From Opitutia bacterium (GTDB taxonomy: Bacteria > Verrucomicrobiota > Verrucomicrobiia > Opitutales > UBA953): DNA of 40,534 nt. The notes under the pieces are model-generated. The model made no database searches and was not told the DNA's origin. It was given only the letters and a program-made list of their open reading frames with translations. The stretch covers positions 1 through 40,534 of the forward strand of contig CANCLV010000006.1 in NCBI GenBank assembly GCA_947378905.1, given 5' to 3'. The position numbers were made by a program, and so were the translations under genes. How positions within the stretch are numbered: the first letter of the stretch is position 1; each line of letters starts with the position of its first letter. Positions 38,710 through 40,534 of the stretch are shown piece after piece.

Positions 38710-39717
38710 TTAATTCCGGGAAAGAATTTGTTCCCGCGCCCAACTCGCATGCTCTGAAACCATTGGGTCTGCGTGATTCTCTAATCGTCCTATAGCCTCT
38801 AAATCTTCCTTAGTTCCAGTATTTCCCATCACGGTTAATGCATTTCTCCACCATCTCAATAAGCCCAAGCGTTTCACGGGCGTACCCCTGAACTGGTTTA
38901 AAAAATCTTCCTCACTCCATGAGAGCGTTTCTTTGAGAATCGGCTGGGGTCGGGATTTAAATTTATTTTCTTTTGTTTCCTTGGCCCATTTGTTCCACGG
39001 ACAAACATCGAGGCAATCATCACAGCCAAAGAGTCTGTTACCCAGTGGCTTCCGATACTCTACAGGAATTGGACCCTTATGCTCTATAGTTAAATAGGCT
39101 AAACACTTGCGTGCATCTAATTTATACGGAGCAATAATCGCAGAGGTGGGACAGGCAGTGATACACTTCGTGCAACTCCCACATCGATTGATTGCGGGTG
39201 ATGACGGCTCTAGTTCTAGAGTCGTTATAATAATTCCTAAAAATAACCAGGTGCCAAATTCGGGCTGTAAAACTATAGTGCTCTTCCCCTGCCAGCCCAA
39301 GCCCGCGGCCACCGCTAAAGGTTTTTCTAAAACGGGTCCGGTATCGACATAGGGTTTCTGGGCACCGCCTAACGATCTCATAACCGTACAAAGTTTTCTT
39401 AATTTTTTTGTAATTATATTATGATAATCCTGACCCAGCGCATATTTTGCGATTTGGTAATCTGGATTAGGTTGTGGCTGATAATAATTTAATCCGACGA
39501 CGATAATACTGCGTGCCTCTGGTAAAACTTGGGTTACTTCAGTTCTGCGTTCGGTGTCTTTTGCCATCCATTCCATTTCACCGTGCATACCATCCGTAAT
39601 CCATTTCTTAAAATAATCTGCACGGACATCGGCGTCAATCGGAGCTACGCCAAAGACATCAAAGCCCATTGATAAGGCCTCAGCCCGCAGGTGTTCCCGC
39701 AGTGCTTTTGCATCCAT
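38710..39717 (-). CDS. queG: Epoxyqueuosine reductase
   Basis: A 335-residue cobalamin- and Fe-S-dependent enzyme that makes queuosine at the tRNA wobble position. The N-terminal catalytic domain has RSIIVVGLNYYQP, KYALGQDYHNIITKKL and YVDTGPVLEKPLAVAAGLGWQGKST with the catalytic Asp. Two [4Fe-4S] sites follow: CGSCTKCITACPTSAI and CLAYL with FGCDDCLDVCPWNKWA. The C-terminal end has a HEAT-like repeat (RWWRNALTVMGNTGTKEDLEAI). The gene is 3 nt after coaC. Other que genes are not in the window. Confidence 0.95.
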   Translation of the reverse strand: MDAKALREHLRAEALSMGFDVFGVAPIDADVRADYFKKWITDGMHGEMEWMAKDTERRTEVTQVLPEARSIIVVGLNYYQPQPNPDYQIAKYALGQDYHNIITKKLRKLCTVMRSLGGAQKPYVDTGPVLEKPLAVAAGLGWQGKSTIVLQPEFGTWLFLGIIITTLELEPSSPAINRCGSCTKCITACPTSAIIAPYKLDARKCLAYLTIEHKGPIPVEYRKPLGNRLFGCDDCLDVCPWNKWAKETKENKFKSRPQPILKETLSWSEEDFLNQFRGTPVKRLGLLRWWRNALTVMGNTGTKEDLEAIGRLENHADPMVSEHASWAREQILSRN

Positions 39718-39720
39718 AAC

Positions 39721-40269
39721 TTAGCCTAAAATCGCTAAAATACGGCTGATAATTTCATCAACCGGTGCGAGTTTTCCATTACCTTCATAGCCGCAAGCTA
39801 ACATTCCCTCAACAGGGTCGATCACCACATGGCCACGAGCCTTGAGTGTTTTGAGATTTGTTTGGGTGGCAGCGTGTTCGTACATTTTACCATTCATCGC
39901 TGGTGCTAAGACAACCGGACAACGTGCAGCTAAATAAATCGAGGTAAGTAAATCAGGAGCGAGGCCGTGGGCGAATTCAGCCATCACGTTTGCAGAGAGT
40001 GGAGCCACGAGAAGTAAGTCGGCTGAGTCAGCTATTTCAATGTGACCAGGAACTGAACTTTTTCCTTCCTCCCAAATATCAACTCCCACCGGATTCTTAG
40101 ATAAAACCTGTAGGGTCATTGGGGTTATAAACTGAGTGGCACCTTTGGTCATAACCACCTGAACATCTGCCCCGTATTTTATCAATTGTGAGGTCAGATC
40201 GGCGGCTTTGTAGGCCGCAATCGAACCGGTCACACCGAGAACAATACGTTTGCCTGCTAATTGAGACAT
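39721..40269 (-). CDS. coaC: Phosphopantothenoylcysteine decarboxylase, stand-alone CoaC domain
   Basis: A 182-residue flavoprotein that decarboxylates 4'-phospho-N-pantothenoylcysteine in CoA synthesis. Present are the flavin-binding VTGSIAAYKAADL, catalytic H76 (PGHIEIADSADLLLVAPLSAN), the PAMN motif (123-126) and C159 in GMLACGYEGNGK. In most bacteria CoaC is fused to CoaB (about 400 residues); this frame ends right after the decarboxylase domain with a true stop. The CoaB function must be encoded elsewhere or lost, as downstream sequence is queG. A TATAAT ends 6 nt before the ATG. Confidence 0.9.
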   Translation of the reverse strand: MSQLAGKRIVLGVTGSIAAYKAADLTSQLIKYGADVQVVMTKGATQFITPMTLQVLSKNPVGVDIWEEGKSSVPGHIEIADSADLLLVAPLSANVMAEFAHGLAPDLLTSIYLAARCPVVLAPAMNGKMYEHAATQTNLKTLKARGHVVIDPVEGMLACGYEGNGKLAPVDEIISRILAILG

Positions 40270-40275
40270 AGGGTG

Positions 40276-40281
40276 ATTATA
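40276..40281 (-). promoter_or_regulatory. -10 element predicting a leaderless coaC transcript
   Basis: Perfect TATAAT on the minus strand with only 6 nt (CACCCT) between it and the coaC ATG. Normal -10-to-start spacing would place transcription initiation at or next to the ATG. The -35 at 16-18 nt is weak. Confidence 0.5.
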
Positions 40282-40396
40282 AACAGGACGGTTTGGGCTG
40301 AAGCGAGGTGAAAGGGGTGCTGTTGAGACAATTTTCCCTCAAAAACAGTCAAAAAGGGTCTTTTCTGGTTTGCCATCAGGGGTCCCGAGGATTGCG

Positions 40397-40534
40397 ATGG
40401 GGTCACTTATGCAATCCGACATTGGTCTCATTGGTCTGGCCGTCATGGGTCAGAATCTCGCCCTTAACATCGCGGACCACGGTTTCGCGATTTCTGTCTA
40501 CAATCGTACGACCGCTAAAACGGACGAGTTTGTG
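40397..40534 (+). CDS. gnd: 6-phosphogluconate dehydrogenase, N-terminal part (runs off right edge)
   Basis: An open frame from the ATG at 40397 to the window end encodes MGSLMQSDIGLIGLAVMGQNLALNIADHGF followed by VYNRT. The GLIGLAVMGQNLALNIADHG region is the NADP-binding beta-alpha-beta start of decarboxylating 6-phosphogluconate dehydrogenase of the pentose phosphate pathway, and VYNRT is the NADP-selective end of that fold. A GAGG about 7 nt before 40397 supports this start; an in-frame ATG at 40409 is also possible. Divergent from coaC. A short inverted repeat TTGAG-N10-CTCAA sits at 40323-40342. Confidence 0.9.
   Translation, partial: MGSLMQSDIGLIGLAVMGQNLALNIADHGFAISVYNRTTAKTDEFV

Noticed and set aside
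1..40534. CRISPR arrays, insertion sequences, phage genes, riboswitches
   Set aside because: No regularly spaced repeats, transposase-like frames, integrase or capsid proteins were seen; leaders are too short for known riboswitch folds.

Overview
The window looks like a stretch of chromosome from a Gram-negative bacterium with a compact, moderately AT-rich genome. Outer-membrane indicators are kdsA (Kdo synthesis), a type II secretion system with a secretin, and two lipoproteins. The gene repertoire (a Bacteroidetes/Verrucomicrobia-style purM, a T2SS with divergent assembly proteins, menaquinone genes, agmatine-route polyamine genes) fits the Planctomycetes-Verrucomicrobia group, perhaps Opitutae-like. 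That placement is inferred from protein flavour only. No phage, insertion sequence, CRISPR array or plasmid signature was seen, and no stretch over 300 bases lacks a gene.

Layout. 1-248: start of a lipoprotein gene running off the left edge (minus). 383-6124: plus-strand T2SS operon, a GspC/PilP-like protein followed by GspG, H, I, J, K, L and M, mostly joined by ATGA or TAATG overlaps. 6127-11054: the other half of the machine (GspF, GspE, GspD) on the minus strand, converging on the first half. 11240-13822: an unknown protein, RmuC and a SlyD-type prolyl isomerase with a Cys/Gly/His tail. 13819-14537 (minus): an OsmC-like protein and a small ferredoxin. 14671-15876: purM, then tRNA-Pro(UGG) on the minus strand with a shared terminator region. 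16077-18076 (plus): LysM protein, Nudix hydrolase, PfkB kinase.

18073-24041 (minus): a lipoprotein with its own terminator, then AsmA-like protein, grpE, dnaJ, nadC, birA, coaX and a small membrane protein. 24137-26933 (plus): hisG, aguB, aguA. 26930-29483 (minus): feoA, feoB and a FeoB-associated Cys-rich peptide, preceded by a perfect 17-bp Fur-box-like palindrome. 29571-32738 (minus): guaB, an anchored Pro-rich protein and exonuclease III. 32831-34983 (plus): menC and menE. 34980-40269 (minus): coaC, queG, a membrane protein, gmk, polX and kdsA. 40397-40534 (plus): the start of gnd.

Most of the window is housekeeping. The less ordinary signals are: (1) the split, convergent T2SS with low-complexity tails and a GspI with Ala before the prepilin cleavage site; (2) near absence of Shine-Dalgarno motifs, with coaC apparently leaderless; (3) four convergent gene pairs whose stop codons overlap by exactly 4 nt; (4) a stacked terminator, promoter and Fur-type operator upstream of feoA; (5) an AT-rich nested palindrome abutting the osmC start. 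I found no clear new multi-gene system.
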